Assembly: GCF_000830985.1 (NCBI RefSeq)
Contig: NZ_CP007151.1
Span: 372,001-436,000 of the forward strand
Direction of reading: 5' to 3'
DNA: 64,000 nucleotides
Source: Marinobacter similis
GTDB lineage: Bacteria; Pseudomonadota; Gammaproteobacteria; Pseudomonadales; Oleiphilaceae
Shown here: piece by piece, positions 8,231 through 18,796 of the stretch
Layout: each line of letters starts with the position of its first letter
How positions within the stretch are numbered: position 1 is the first letter of the stretch
Program-made: the position numbers and the translations under genes
Notes under the pieces: model-generated
Database searches by the model: none
What the model was told of the DNA's origin: nothing
What the model saw: the letters and a program-made list of their open reading frames with translations, nothing else

Positions 8231-9470
8231 ATGACTAAATCAGCAGAAACGACCTACGATCTGGTCGTATTTGGCGCGACCAGTTTTGTTGGTCAAATAC
8301 TTACCCGATATCTGCTTGAGACCTATGGACTAGGGAAAACGGTAAACTGGGCCATAGCCGGCCGTTCCGAAGCCAAACTGAACACACTGAAAAGTGATCT
8401 TGGCAGCAAGGCAAAGAATCTTCCGGTCATCCTGGCCGATGCCGCTGATGAGCAGGCGCTTCAGGCCATGTGTGCCCAGACCCGAGTGATTATCTCCACC
8501 GTGGGCCCCTACGCCTTGTACGGTGAGCCGCTGGTTCAGGCCTGCGTGCGTGCAGGTACAGACTACTGTGACCTGACCGGGGAAGTGCAATGGATCCGCA
8601 AGATGGTCGACCGGTATGAAGACGAGGCCAAAGCCTCCGGTGCTCGCATCGTGCATTGCTGTGGCTTCGATTCCATTCCGTCCGACATGGGTGTCTGGTT
8701 CCTGCAGCAGCAAGCCGAGCAGACATTTGGTGAGCCGTGCCAGGATGTCCGGATGCGGGTAAAAGCGCTCAAGGGCGAGTTCTCCGGCGGCACCGTCGCT
8801 CCATGATGAACATCGCCAAAGAAGCAGGTGCGGATCCCAAGCTGCGCAAAGAACTGGCTAACCCGTTTTCAATTTCTCCAGCAGGACATCGCTCCGAGGC
8901 TCGTCAGCCCAGCCTCAAGGGCGCCGAGTACGATAAGACGTTCGACGTCTGGCTGGCGCCGTTTGTGATGGGTGCGATCAACACCCGTATCGTCCACCGT
9001 TCCAACGGGCTGCAGAACGCGCGCTATGGGAAGGAATTCACCTACGATGAAGCGATGATGACGGGCCGGGGCATGAAGGGCCGGCTGGCAGCGTACAGCA
9101 TCACCGGCGGCTTGGCGCTTTCTTCACGGCGTCGGCAATCAAACCCACGCGCTGGTTGGTAGAGAAGTTCGTACCGCAGCCCGGAGAAGGTCCCAGCCCG
9201 GAAGCCCAGAAAGCCGGGTACTACGACCTGCGCTTTATGGGCCGTACCCAGGATGGCAAGACCATCATCACCAAGGTAACCGGCGACCAGGACCCGGGCT
9301 ATGGCTCAACCGGCAAGATGCTGGGCGAAGCCGGTATGTGCCTGGCTTTCGACCTTCCCGTCGAGAAAGAGGGTGGTTTCTGGACGCCGTCCTCTCTGCT
9401 CAATGGTAGCCTGATGGACCGCTTAACCACCAAGGCGGGCCTGACCTTTGAGGTTCTGGAAACCCGCTAA
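8231..9470 (+). CDS. Saccharopine dehydrogenase-like NAD(P)-binding protein (trans-acting enoyl reductase type), two frameshifts
   Basis: The repaired length is 413 residues. The N-terminus has a Rossmann fold (L-V-V-F-G-A-T-S-F-V-G-Q) and the family segments STVGPYALYGEPLV and V-H-C-C-G-F-D-S-I-P-S-D. These are typical of saccharopine dehydrogenase-like proteins related to mycobacterial trans-acting enoyl reductase; the substrate is unknown. Frames change near 8797 (after G-G-T-V-A) and near 9112 (within I-T-G-G-L-G-A-F-F). In both places one missing base explains the shift, and the downstream frame continues the family sequence without loss. Confidence 0.8.
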
Positions 9471-9479
9471 TTTGCGGGC

Positions 9480-11094
9480 TCAGGAAATCAGGTGAATCAC
9501 GCGGTCGGTGTCCGGTAGGGCATCCGGCCCATGGCCCAGCGCAATCACTGCTTTCCCTTTCAGCCAGTACCGCAGGTTCTGACAGATGCGCTCCCGAGTG
9601 GGCGCATCTACCCCGGTAAACGGCTCATCCAGTATCAGCAATGGTGCCGGATTCAACAGTACCCTGGCCAACGCAATCCGGCGTGCTTCGCCACCGGACA
9701 GCCGGCTTCCGCTGTTGCCCAGCCAGGTATCCAGCAGTTCAGACTCACCCGCGAACCGCTCACCCAATTCCACCAGCTCCAATACCCGCCATATCGCGGC
9801 ATCGCTCGCCGTGGGGTCGCCCACCAGCAAATTCGCTTTCAAAGTATCCTCAAACAGCACCGTGCTCTGAGTCAGGTAACTCAGTGGCAGGCGCGCTATA
9901 TCGCCTTGAAAGGGGGGCACCAGACCCGCCAGTACATCGGCAAGGGTCGATTTGCCACTGCCGGAGTGACCAATGATTCCCAGATGCTCCCCGCAGGCGA
10001 CGTTGATGTTAAAGTGCATGAGGATCGGCGGCGCATCGTCGTATCGCACGCCAAGTTCTGTTGCGAGCAGTGCCGTGCCTTTTGGTGGTTCCCTGGTATG
10101 AATGATTTGCTCCCCGGGAGCGTTCAGGGAATCCTGGTTCAGCCGACTGGCGGCGGCCTCGGTGGCGCCCAGATAGCCGAAGGCTTCTGGCAGGCTCCAT
10201 AAACCTCGGCCAGTCCTAGCAGGGCGATAGGCAACAACACAAGCACTGGCCCTGAAACTTGCCCGGATTGAAACAGGTCAAACCCGGCCCAGAGCACGGC
10301 GATAGCCGCGAGATTGATCAGCAGGTGGGTAACCGCCTGATTCCAGCCCACACGCCGGTCCACTTTCGCCTGTTCCTTGGCAAACCCGTGTGCCTGTCGC
10401 ATCAGCCAGGCCGCATGCTTACCCGTGCGCCCGGCGGCGGTGAGCTCGGCAAAGCTTCAAGGTGTTCAATAATATGGGTGCGCAAACCTTCCTCGCTATC
10501 GCTGAGCCGGCGGGAAGTTTGTCGCGTTCGCAAAAGCGTACCGATGGTTGAAAAGAGGAGGGCGCCAGCCAGTAACAACCCTAGCCACAGGGCGACTCGG
10601 ACATCGAACAGAATCATTGCCAGAAGCACTACCATCAGGCTGACCAGCGCCGCCAGAGCAGTCGGTGCAATCAGACGCAGATACAGTGTATCCAGAGCGT
10701 CTACGTCGCGGGTTAGTCTCGATAGCCACTGGGCGCCGGATAGCCCAAGCCGATGACTGCGAGGCGCGGCGGCTAGTTGCCGGAACAGCCGGGTTCGAAT
10801 ATCGGAGAGCTGGCGCAACACCGTATCGTGGTTGTAGACCCGCTCCAGATAGCGCCCGACGGTTCGGACAAGGGCAAACAGGCGAATTCCGCCCCCGGGG
10901 GTGTAGAGGTTGATTGAGGCCTGAACGCCAGCTGCAAGCAGGAGGCCTGCCAGCGCCGTCTCCGTGATGAACCAGCCCGACAGCGCCAGAAGCCCCATAC
11001 CTGAAATCACAGTGATCAGAAGCAGCAGGCCGCCCACCGAGAGCCGGCCCCAGCGCTGAAAAATCAGGCGTAACCAGGGCAGCAGCTCACGCAT
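9480..11094 (-). CDS. cydC: Cytochrome bd biogenesis ABC exporter subunit CydC, two frameshifts
   Basis: The repaired length is 538 residues. An N-terminal six-helix ABC exporter domain is followed by an ATPase domain with Walker A (G-H-S-G-S-G-K-S-T), signature S-R-L-S-G-G-E and Walker B L-L-I-L-D-E-P. CydDC exports glutathione and cysteine and is required to assemble bd oxidase haems. Breaks near 10448 and 10198 are each mended by one base. The ATG overlaps the end of cydD, indicating translational coupling. It is the last gene of cydABDC. Confidence 0.9.
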
Positions 11095-12813
11095 CCCGCA
11101 GTTCTCCTTCGGTCACCAGTAATACCCGGTTAGCCAGAGTGAGCAGTGCCTGGTGATGGGTTGAGAAAATCAACGTCTTGCCGGCTTCGGCCAGCTTGTG
11201 CAGGGCCTCGATCACATGCACCTCGCTGTCGGTATCCAGGCCCGCAGTGGGCTCGTCCAGCAGGATCAGTCGTAATCCGCCACGAAGATACGGGCCAGGC
11301 TCAGTCGCCGCGCCTGGCCGCCAGACAGCCCCTGGCCGTCCTCCGAGACATGGCTGTGAATGCCCGCATCCCGGCTGTCCAAAAGTGACCGCAGGCCCGC
11401 ATTGGTGAGTGCCGCCTCAATGGCGATATCTGAGGCATCCGGCCGGGTCAGGCGCAGGTTATCGGCCCAGGAGCCCTGAACCAGGAACCCGGTCTGACCG
11501 AGCCAGCCAAAACTGAAGGAGCCAGGTTGCTTTCCAAACACCGAAATAGACCCTTCATCCGGCACCAAAAATCCTGCCAGCAAATGGAGCAAGCTGCTTT
11601 TGCCACCTCCGGACGGACCAGTAAGTGCGATGCAATCACCTTTCTCAAACGTCAGTGATAGATCCGCAAAGACCGGTCTTTCCTGCCGGTACGAAAGGCC
11701 GACCGCGCCCAGCTGAACGTTGTCCTCACGCCTTTCCTCGCTTTCACCATCGTTACCACCGCGCGGCGAACCATTCGCCAGACGGTTCATACGGGTCAGA
11801 ATTTCGGCACCTGCCCCCAGTGCGGAGGCCCGGTCGTGATAGTGCTGGGAAAGAGTACGTAATGGCTGGAAAAATTCTGGGGCCAGCAGCAGGATCAGCA
11901 GCCCGGAAAACAGGGTTAATTCGTCTGCGGGGCCAAAGGTGATGTACCCAAGTAAGCCAAAGCCGATGTAGATCGCGATCACCGCTATCGCCATCGAGGC
12001 AAAGAATTCCAGAACCGCAGAAGACAGAAAGGCTATCCGGAGGGTCTTCATCGTGATGCGTCGATAGGCATCCGAGCGTGTGGCGAGCAATGAGGCGGCG
12101 GTGTCGGTCTGGCCAAACAGTTGCAGGGTTGTCAGGCCGCGGACCTTATCCAAAAATTGCCCGGAGAGTCGGCTAATCGTCTGGAAGTGCTGCTGGTTGA
12201 GCCTTTCTGCGCCCATACCCACCAATGCCATGAACACGGGTATCAGGGGAGCGGACAACAATAGAAGCAGAGCCGCGAGCCAATCCAGGGTGAACACCAG
12301 GATCAGTATAAGGCTGGGGATGATGACGGCGAGCAAAAGTTGGGGCAGGAACCGCGAGTAATAGCCGTGCAGAGCCTCAACGTGGTCGAGCCATTCCCGG
12401 GCCAACGCGCCGGCGGAGAAGTGACTCAGGGCGACCGGGCCGGCGGCGTTCCAGTGCTGGTGAATCTGCCGTCGGGCATCGCACCGGACATGTTCACTGC
12501 ACCGGGCAGCCATGCGGGTTTGCATTCCCTGGCCGAGGGCGCGAACAAGCACGGCGGCCACGAGCACAAGAAATAGGGGAGAAAGCTCCGAGATTGGCAC
12601 AGTCTCGCCAACGCCCCGATGCACAATCAGGGCGAGCATGGCCATTTGCACCAGGGTAGCAATTCCGGTGACCACCCCCGCCACTACGGCACCGTACATC
12701 CACCGGCGGTTGCTCTTACCGAGTTCTGCCAACCATTGCTTTACCTGGCGCTGATCCGGGACTGAAGCAGATTTTTCAGCCCCTGAGGCGTTTGGATCGG
12801 CTGTTTCTGCCAC
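11087..12813 (-). CDS. cydD: Cytochrome bd biogenesis ABC exporter subunit CydD, one frameshift
   Basis: The repaired length is 575 residues: an exporter transmembrane domain, then an ATPase with Walker A (G-P-S-G-G-G-K-S-S), L-S-G-G-Q and Walker B. The break near 11271 falls between V-A-D-Y-D and L-I-L-L-D-E-P. One missing C separates the signature motif from Walker B, so without repair the protein would lack its catalytic glutamate. GTG start directly follows the cydB stop. The end overlaps the cydC start by a few bases. It forms a heterodimer with CydC in the inner membrane. Confidence 0.9.
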
Positions 12814-13817
12814 TTAATGGTAGCCCTCGCCTGCACGAACCTTGCCGCGAAAAACCCAATACGTCCATGCGGTATAGACCAGCACAATCGGGATTACAAA
12901 CAGCAGGCCCAGCAAAAGGAATAGCTGGGATTCGTACGCGGAGGAGGCCTGCCACAGGGTGTAATCAGGCGGAACAACGTACGGCCAACGGCTGACTATT
13001 AGCCCCAGGTAGGTGGTGATGAACAGCCCCATGGTCGCTACGAAGGGCATGCCCTCGAATCGATTTCGCACAGACCGGTAGATTTGGAAGGCGCACAACA
13101 GGGTGAGCACCGGCAATACCCAGATCACGGTAAGGTTGTTGAACCAGCGGTCCCGAACCAGGTCATCAACGAACGGTGTCCAGATGCTGATAACACCAAA
13201 CACTGCCAGAACCGCGGCTAGCAAGGGTAAGGTAAGGCGATAGGCCCAGGCCTGAAGCTCGCCTTCGGTCTTCATGATTAGCCAGGTGGAACCGAGCAGG
13301 GCGTAGCCAGCGAGCATGCCAAAGCCGGTGAGTACCGTGAATGGCGTTAGCCAATCGAAGGCCCCGCCCACATAAACGCCGTTTGCGGTGTCGAAACCCT
13401 GGATATAGGCGCCCACAACTGCGCCCTGGGCGAAAGACGCAACCGTCGAGCCGCCGGCAAAGGCCCAGTTCCAGAGATACCGGGAGGACCGGGCCTTGAA
13501 TCGGAACTCGAAGGCCACACCCCGGAAAATCAGGCCGGCGACCAGCAGAAACACGCCGATGTATAGCGCGGGCAGGAAAATCGTGTAGACCAGCGGGAAG
13601 GCGGCCAGCAGGCCGGTTCCACCCAGTACCAGCCAGGTCTCATTGCCATCCCAGACCGGTGCAACGGAATTCATCATGACATCCCGCGCCTCTTCGTCTG
13701 GTGCGAACGGAAACAGGATGCCCACGCCAAGATCGAAGCCGTCCATCAGCACATACATGATGATGCCGAACCCGATAATAAACGCCCAGATCAGGGCAGA
13801 TCGAAGAGCTCCATCAT
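12814..13817 (-). CDS. cydB: Cytochrome bd-type quinol oxidase subunit II, one frameshift
   Basis: The repaired length is 334 residues. It is a multi-helix partner subunit with the family segments YVLMDGFDLGVGILFPF near the N-terminus, V-W-D-G-N-E-T-W-L-V and FRGVAFEFRFKA. The true start is the ATG whose first A is the last base of the cydA TAA. A missing base near 13803 (after M-M-E-L-F-D-L-P) splits the first codons from the rest, so a naive reading would extend wrongly into cydA. It acts with CydA in oxygen reduction at the cytoplasmic membrane. Confidence 0.9.
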
Positions 13818-15249
13818 TAGTGACCCTCCTGAGATTTTGGGTTGCCAGTATGGCGGCTCTGGTCAAATTCAAAGGGCACGTGGGCCGCAGAAAACGGCCG
13901 GCTTGGGCGCTCGGCTTCGTACTCACCGTCATCGTGGCTTTCTTCCATGCCCACATAAAGCACCCGAAGCAGGTAATAGATCCCCGCCGAGAAGACCAGG
14001 GCATAAACCAGCATGTAGCCAAGCAAGGTGAATAGGGCCATGCCGCCGGTAAGGGACGGCGTGAGCGATTCGGCGTGAGTCATCACTCCATAAACCAGCC
14101 AGGGCGCACGACCGGTTTCCGTGACAATCCAGCCAGCCAGGACCGCGAGGAACGGGGTAAAACTCATAAACCGTAGCCCGTTGAGGAACCAGGTGCTGCG
14201 CCAGTAGCGGCCGCCTGCACGGAGGATCAGGCCAGTTACCGCAAAAAGGATCATCAGCATGCCGAGGCCCACCATCACCCGAAACGCCCAGAACACAATG
14301 GCGACCGGTGGCTGCTCCGCAACCGGCGTCTCGTTCAGGCCGGGAACCTCTCCATCCACTCGTGGGTGAGAATCAGGCTGGCGAGACCGGGCACTCCGAT
14401 CTCGTAAAGATTGCTCTGGCTGTCCTGATCAGGAATGGCGAACAGGAGCAAAGGAACGTTTCGAGAGGTCTCCCAATTACCCTCCATGGCCGCCACTTTC
14501 GTTGGCTGGTGCTCCAGGGTATTCAGGCCGTGATAATCACCGACCGCGGCTTGGGTTGGGGCAATGAACAATATCAACCACAGGCACATCGACAGAGCTT
14601 TTCGATTGGCCTCAACCTCGCGCCCGCGCAACAGATACCAGGCACTGACGCCAGCCACCACAAAGCTCCCGGTAAGAAAGGAGGCGAGGGCCATGTGCAG
14701 GAATCGATAGGGGAAGGACGGATTAAAAATCGCCTCACTCCAGGACGTAATATGGAAAACACCCTCCCTGAGTTCGTAACCCGCGGGTGTGTGCATCCAG
14801 CTGTTGGCGGATAGAATCCAGAACGATGAAATGAAAGTGCCCGTGGCCACCATCACGGCTGCTAGCAGGTGCACACCGGCTGGGACCTTGTCGCGCCCAA
14901 ACAGGAGAATGCCCAGGAAGGCTGCCTCCAGGAAGAAGGCAGTGATGACCTCGTAACTGAGTACTGGCCCGAGAAAATTCGCAGAGGCCTGGGCAAAGTT
15001 GCTCCAGTTGGTGCCGAACTGAAACGACATCACAATGCCAGACACCACGCCCATGCCGAAAACTACTGCAAACACCGTGGTCCAGAAGGCCGACAGCTTG
15101 GCCCAGACGCCATCACCGGTTTTGAAGGCCAATCCTTCCAAAACAGCGATAAACGAGGCCAGACCAATGGTAAACACCGGGAAAATGGCGTGAAAAGACA
15201 CCACAAACGCGAACTGAATTCGCGAAAGCAGGAGAGGATCTAGTTCCAT
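13817..15249 (-). CDS. cydA: Cytochrome bd-type quinol oxidase subunit I (cyanide-insensitive type), one frameshift
   Basis: The repaired length is 477 residues. It binds the three haems and oxidises quinol. Visible ligands and motifs are the N-terminal H in F-V-V-S-F-H-A-I-F-P, H in R-F-L-H-M-A, M in F-R-V-M-V-G-L-G-M, and the G-R-A-P-W-L-V-Y-G segment. The quinol loop is short, as in CIO-type oxidases rather than E. coli CydA. The break near 14357, in H-E-W-D-G-E, is mended by one G. GGAGGG precedes the chosen ATG; an upstream start is possible but unsupported. First gene of the operon. Confidence 0.9.
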
Positions 15250-15429
15250 GGGAACCCTCCGGTAACTCACACATCTCAATAAACGAGAGCAAGAACTCCC
15301 GCGGCCGCTGCCTTGGCGCCTATTGTCTGTTGTTATTACCGGCAGATGGTTACCATGCTACTAAAAACACAGGTAAATTCGATAGGGCGAATTATCGCTG
15401 CCGTGATCTGAAGCAAGGATGGTGCTCCG

Positions 15430-16059
15430 ATGAGCTTTTACGAAGAACGCATTTTGCCCCACCTGATTGACCGTGCCTGCTCTGTGGGCCAGGTAATGAA
15501 GCTGCGCCAACAGATAGTGCCGGAAGCCCGCGGCGTGATACTTGAGGTGGGCATGGGGTCCGGCATCAATCTGCAATTCTACAAGCCTGAGTCAGTGGAA
15601 CTGGTTTATGGCCTGGAGCCATCGGAGGGGATGCGCCGCAAGGCCGCCGCCAATCTTGAGCGCTCACCGGTTGAAGTAAAGTGGCTCGACCTACCTGGCG
15701 AAAAGATTCCATTGGTGGACGAGAGCGTGGATACCGTGCTGCTTACCTTCACGCTGTGCACCATCCCAGATTGGAACGCAGCACTACAGCAGATGAAGCG
15801 CGTACTAAAGCCCGGGGGCATTTTGCTGTTTCTGGAACACGGTGAATCGCCGGATGCCAGCACCCAGAAGTGGCAACACCGGATCACACCAGGTTGGCGC
15901 AAAATCGCGGGTGGATGCCACCTGAACCGCCATATCGCAGATCTAATCAGCAGCGCCGGTTTCGAGATTACCGAGCTGGAAAACCTCTACGTACCCAAGA
16001 CCCCCAGGATCGCGGGTTACATTTACAAAGGCCGGGCCACTAAGCCGACCAACGCCTGA
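15430..16059 (+). CDS. Class I SAM-dependent methyltransferase
   Basis: This 209-residue soluble enzyme has a Rossmann SAM-binding domain: motif I V-I-L-E-V-G-M-G-S-G-I-N (about residue 37), an acidic residue after the second strand in Y-G-L-E-P-S-E-G-M, and post-motif L-K-P-G-G-I-L-L-F-L-E-H-G. It resembles the UbiE/small-molecule methyltransferase group, some of which are annotated as phosphatidylethanolamine or thiol methyltransferases. The substrate cannot be assigned. AAGGA lies before the ATG. It stands alone between the divergent cyd operon and tRNA-Leu. Confidence 0.8.
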   Translation: MSFYEERILPHLIDRACSVGQVMKLRQQIVPEARGVILEVGMGSGINLQFYKPESVELVYGLEPSEGMRRKAAANLERSPVEVKWLDLPGEKIPLVDESVDTVLLTFTLCTIPDWNAALQQMKRVLKPGGILLFLEHGESPDASTQKWQHRITPGWRKIAGGCHLNRHIADLISSAGFEITELENLYVPKTPRIAGYIYKGRATKPTNA

Positions 16060-16084
16060 CAGATGAGTGCGCCGGGAATCGGAA

Positions 16085-16113
16085 TTGCGTTACCGAACCG
16101 GCCCTTATACAAT
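16085..16113 (+). promoter_or_regulatory. Candidate sigma-70 promoter of tRNA-Leu
   Basis: TTGCGT (16085-16090) and TATACA (16106-16111), separated by 15 bp, are followed by a GC-rich discriminator (CCGCCCG) of the kind seen at stringently controlled stable-RNA promoters, about 26 bp before the mature tRNA. Confidence 0.5.
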
Positions 16114-16138
16114 TCCGCCCGTCTGATTGCCCTCCGAT

Positions 16139-16225
16139 GCTCCGGTGGTGAAATTGGTAGACACAAGAGACTTAAAATCTCTCGACCTCACGGTCGTGCC
16201 GGTTCGATTCCGGCCCGGAGCACCA
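16139..16225 (+). tRNA. tRNA-Leu (anticodon UAA), CCA encoded
   Basis: This is a cloverleaf with a 7-bp acceptor stem GCTCCGG / CCGGAGC, D-arm GGTGAAATTGGTAGACAC, and anticodon stem AGAGA / TCTCT around loop CTTAAAA (anticodon TAA). It has a long class II variable arm and the T-arm GGTTCGATTCC, then A and an encoded CCA. Total length is 87 bases. It reads UUA codons and, by wobble, UUG. It stands at the edge of an unfamiliar gene block. Confidence 0.95.
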
Positions 16226-16518
16226 TTAAAAACAATAAGTTAAGTCTTGAAAAGCGCTCTAAGCTTGTGCGCTCAAATGCAATGTAGACATTTAGCGTTA
16301 CTTAACACCACCTCTTGATAAACCTCAATATCGACAGATTCCATCCTTAAATATTGCCAATCCCTGATGCTTTCGTTTTTTTTCGGCATTACCCATAGTT
16401 AACTGCTACTTTTGTGTAGGCTGGTAGTCATTAGGGCATTACCGATGTAGTGCAGCTGAGGCTTTCTGGCTAGGTGCATGCGCACCATCTACACCAAAGT
16501 TAAAAAATGGAGTTCTAG

Positions 16519-17280
16519 ATGTTTAAAGGGATCAAAACTACCGCGCTAAGATCAACACCAATTCTAATGGGATTCTTATTGGTGGCTTGCGGAGGTGGTG
16601 GCGGAGGCGGGTCATCGTCCTCCGGTGTTACTGCTGAAACGTCGGTTAAGTTGGCTCCAGGTGCCTTTTCGACCGAAATTGGATTTCCCGACGGGAGCAC
16701 CGTAGACGCCGCGACACTACTGAGTCCATCCGGTGATTTTGTCGTATTTGTTGATTTTGACGACATAACTGTCGGCACTCTCCAGTTCGGTAACAACAGT
16801 TCGATTACCGGCAGCGGAACAGATTATTACTATGATGCTTCCTGGGAAACTCAGAGTGGAACGATATCGGGTAGGGCTTCTTCCACAAGCGAGGCCACCA
16901 TCAAAGCTACCGCCCCGGGATATGAGTCGAATTCGACTTTGCTGCGTGATGACCAATATAGTGACCTTGGTGTCACTCTTGCCCAATTATCCGGCACCTA
17001 CACAATGGATGTCACTGGAGTTTATCGAACTACGGTAACAATTTCGGCTGATGGCACGGTCACGGGAAGCGATGAGACGGGTTGTGTGTTCAATGGAAAT
17101 GTTGATATCCCGGACACTGAGTTTAACGTTTATGAGGTTTCCTATACTGCCTCCAACTGTCCAGAATCGGAACGCAACGGACAATATTCAGGTTTGGGCG
17201 CTTACGATCCCGATTTAGCTGAAATCGAATTTGCCGGTGCAGACGGTGAAGTCGCAGCGTTCTTTATCGGTTCGAAATAA
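16519..17280 (+). CDS. Putative lipoprotein, unknown function
   Basis: This 253-residue protein has an N-terminal signal peptide ending in the lipobox L-V-A-C at about residues 21-24. A run of seven glycines and four serines follows directly, which would serve as a flexible tether from the membrane. The mature part is acidic and rich in T, S, D and G with a probable beta fold (repeats of T-V-T-I-S-A-D-G-T-V-T-G-S). It has two cysteines late in the chain. No family recognised. It is the first gene after tRNA-Leu and its base composition is more AT-rich than the flanking core genes. Confidence 0.65.
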   Translation: MFKGIKTTALRSTPILMGFLLVACGGGGGGGSSSSGVTAETSVKLAPGAFSTEIGFPDGSTVDAATLLSPSGDFVVFVDFDDITVGTLQFGNNSSITGSGTDYYYDASWETQSGTISGRASSTSEATIKATAPGYESNSTLLRDDQYSDLGVTLAQLSGTYTMDVTGVYRTTVTISADGTVTGSDETGCVFNGNVDIPDTEFNVYEVSYTASNCPESERNGQYSGLGAYDPDLAEIEFAGADGEVAAFFIGSK

Positions 17281-17368
17281 ACAAAAGTTTGGTGGATGGG
17301 GCGGCCACCTGGCCCATCTACCTCTCCAATGGTTTCTTTTTGGCTTTCCGTAAGCCGCCAATCTGGCC

Positions 17369-17825
17369 TTATCCATTCTTGAGTTCATTTAGAGCAGTAC
17401 AGTTATTGACAGAACTCCAAGGTGGCGGGCGAGTCTCACTATTCAGTGCCTCCCAGGCGTAAGCGGTATCTGCAGGTAATGCGTCGATTTCTGCCTGAGT
17501 CACTTCGGGAACGTTGGTGAGGCGCTTTAGGCGTTCGAGCCAGAAGTCGCTAACAATCGATTCCAAAGTTTTAGCTTGTTGCGGGCGCTTCACCTCCCAT
17601 CGGAGAGTCTTTGTTATCCAGTAGCGTCCGCCAGCCAAAAAGCCAAATAGCTTCCCCTTGGAAAGCTCGCCATATTGGTTAACGGGACAGTCAAGATACT
17701 CTCCAGTGTCCTGATCGAACTCAAGCGATTTCGCCGCCTTGATAGGGTGGTCAATGCGCTTTGCGCAAGGCCCATGCTTCGCCTAGATGAACCCGCCCTG
17801 AGGCAGAAAAGGAAAAAGTTGTCAC
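17369..17825 (-). CDS. Hypothetical protein, probably frameshifted at its 5' end
   Basis: A clear reading frame covers the last ~140 residues (containing YWITKTLRWEVKRPQQ and W-E-A-L-N-S-E-T-R-P-P-P-W) but has no start codon before an upstream stop. A second frame beginning at a GTG at 17825, just after the TerB-like gene's stop, encodes F-S-A-S-G-R-V-H-L-G-E-A-W-A-L-R-K. It joins the first if one base is removed near 17775. No family recognised. It sits directly after the TerB-like gene and could be the last member of that operon. Alternatively it is a remnant. Confidence 0.35.
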
Positions 17826-17828
17826 TCC

Positions 17829-18791
17829 CTATGAAACGTCGGGGGGAATTTTAGGGGAGGAGTCTTTATCTTTTCGACCAAACTGGGAGAAAACGGTCTT
17901 TGATTTTTGGCCGAGAGAGTTAAAACCTTTTTTGGTCGCCTGAAAGCCAGAGCTCAAGCCTTCCATGGCGGACTTGCCTTGGCGGCTTAGCCCCTCCATA
18001 CCTGCCTTCGTTGTCTCTGAAAAAGCTGTAGAAAAGGAGTTAACATCCGCAAAGGTTTGGTGAACTCGGGCAATGGCCATCTCTTCCCGCTCATCAAAGA
18101 TGCCGTCCGCCTCGGCGATGCCCGTAATAAAAGAGATAATCTCGTTGGACATCGACTTGTAGTTGCAGTCAGGATTTTCCTTCTTGAAGCGGGCAAGTTG
18201 CTCACTTATTTCCTTGATTGAATGCTCGTCTGCTTTTCGCTCAATTAAGGCAAGCCCCTCCGCCACGAAGGTCTCGTCATACCCCCATTCTTTCACGAAA
18301 GAGGCTTTGATGAATTCCCGCTCATCGTGATCGATAGTGCCATCAATGCTGGCGAGCTTGATCCCCAGCATTGCAATCATGTCGAAAAGGCCCGTAGCTA
18401 AAACATCCAAAGGGGTATTTATGAAATCTGGAATGGTCTTGGCTCGGCTCGAAGAGCTCCGGACGAAATACTTACCCACGACAACACTTAAACCTGCGCC
18501 GGCAATACCTGCGGCTACTGCCCAACCAATAGGCGTGGCTGCGGCACCAATTCCTAAGGCACCGAGGAAGCCAGTTTTGGCGAAAAATGTAGAGGCAACC
18601 AATGACGATTGTGCCACGGCCATTCCGGTAGCGGCGCCATTGGCGGCATCAACACTATCCATGAGGTAGGATTTAAGCCTCAGGGATGTATAAGCTTCCT
18701 CACCAATGTCGAGCTTTAATTTGAATCGGAGAGGGTCTTGGATAACCTGTTCAACACTTTCCATCGGGCTTTCTGGCTGGGTATTGTTCAT
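17829..18791 (-). CDS. TerB-like domain protein with hydrophobic glycine-rich segment
   Basis: This 320-residue protein has three parts. Residues about 50-110 form a hydrophobic Ala/Gly-rich segment that could insert in or associate with the membrane. Residues about 130-250 resemble a TerB-like fold with two related acidic motifs, S-I-D-G-T-I-D-H-D-E-R-E-F and E-A-D-G-I-F-D-E-R-E-E-M. The C-terminal ~70 residues are K/S/G-rich. TerB-like domains occur in tellurite resistance and in membrane-associated stress or phage-response systems; which role applies is unknown. It starts 5 bp after the stop of the next upstream gene, so it is part of an operon. Confidence 0.6.
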   Translation of the reverse strand: MNNTQPESPMESVEQVIQDPLRFKLKLDIGEEAYTSLRLKSYLMDSVDAANGAATGMAVAQSSLVASTFFAKTGFLGALGIGAAATPIGWAVAAGIAGAGLSVVVGKYFVRSSSSRAKTIPDFINTPLDVLATGLFDMIAMLGIKLASIDGTIDHDEREFIKASFVKEWGYDETFVAEGLALIERKADEHSIKEISEQLARFKKENPDCNYKSMSNEIISFITGIAEADGIFDEREEMAIARVHQTFADVNSFSTAFSETTKAGMEGLSRQGKSAMEGLSSGFQATKKGFNSLGQKSKTVFSQFGRKDKDSSPKIPPDVS

Positions 18792-18796
18792 TGCGT

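Noticed and set aside
15250..15429. FNR/ANR box for the cyd operon
   Set aside because: No TTGAT-N4-ATCAA-like sequence could be found in the region before cydA.
16085..16300. Terminator directly after tRNA-Leu
   Set aside because: Only a weak AGCGC/GCGCT pairing without a T run is visible near 16255-16275.
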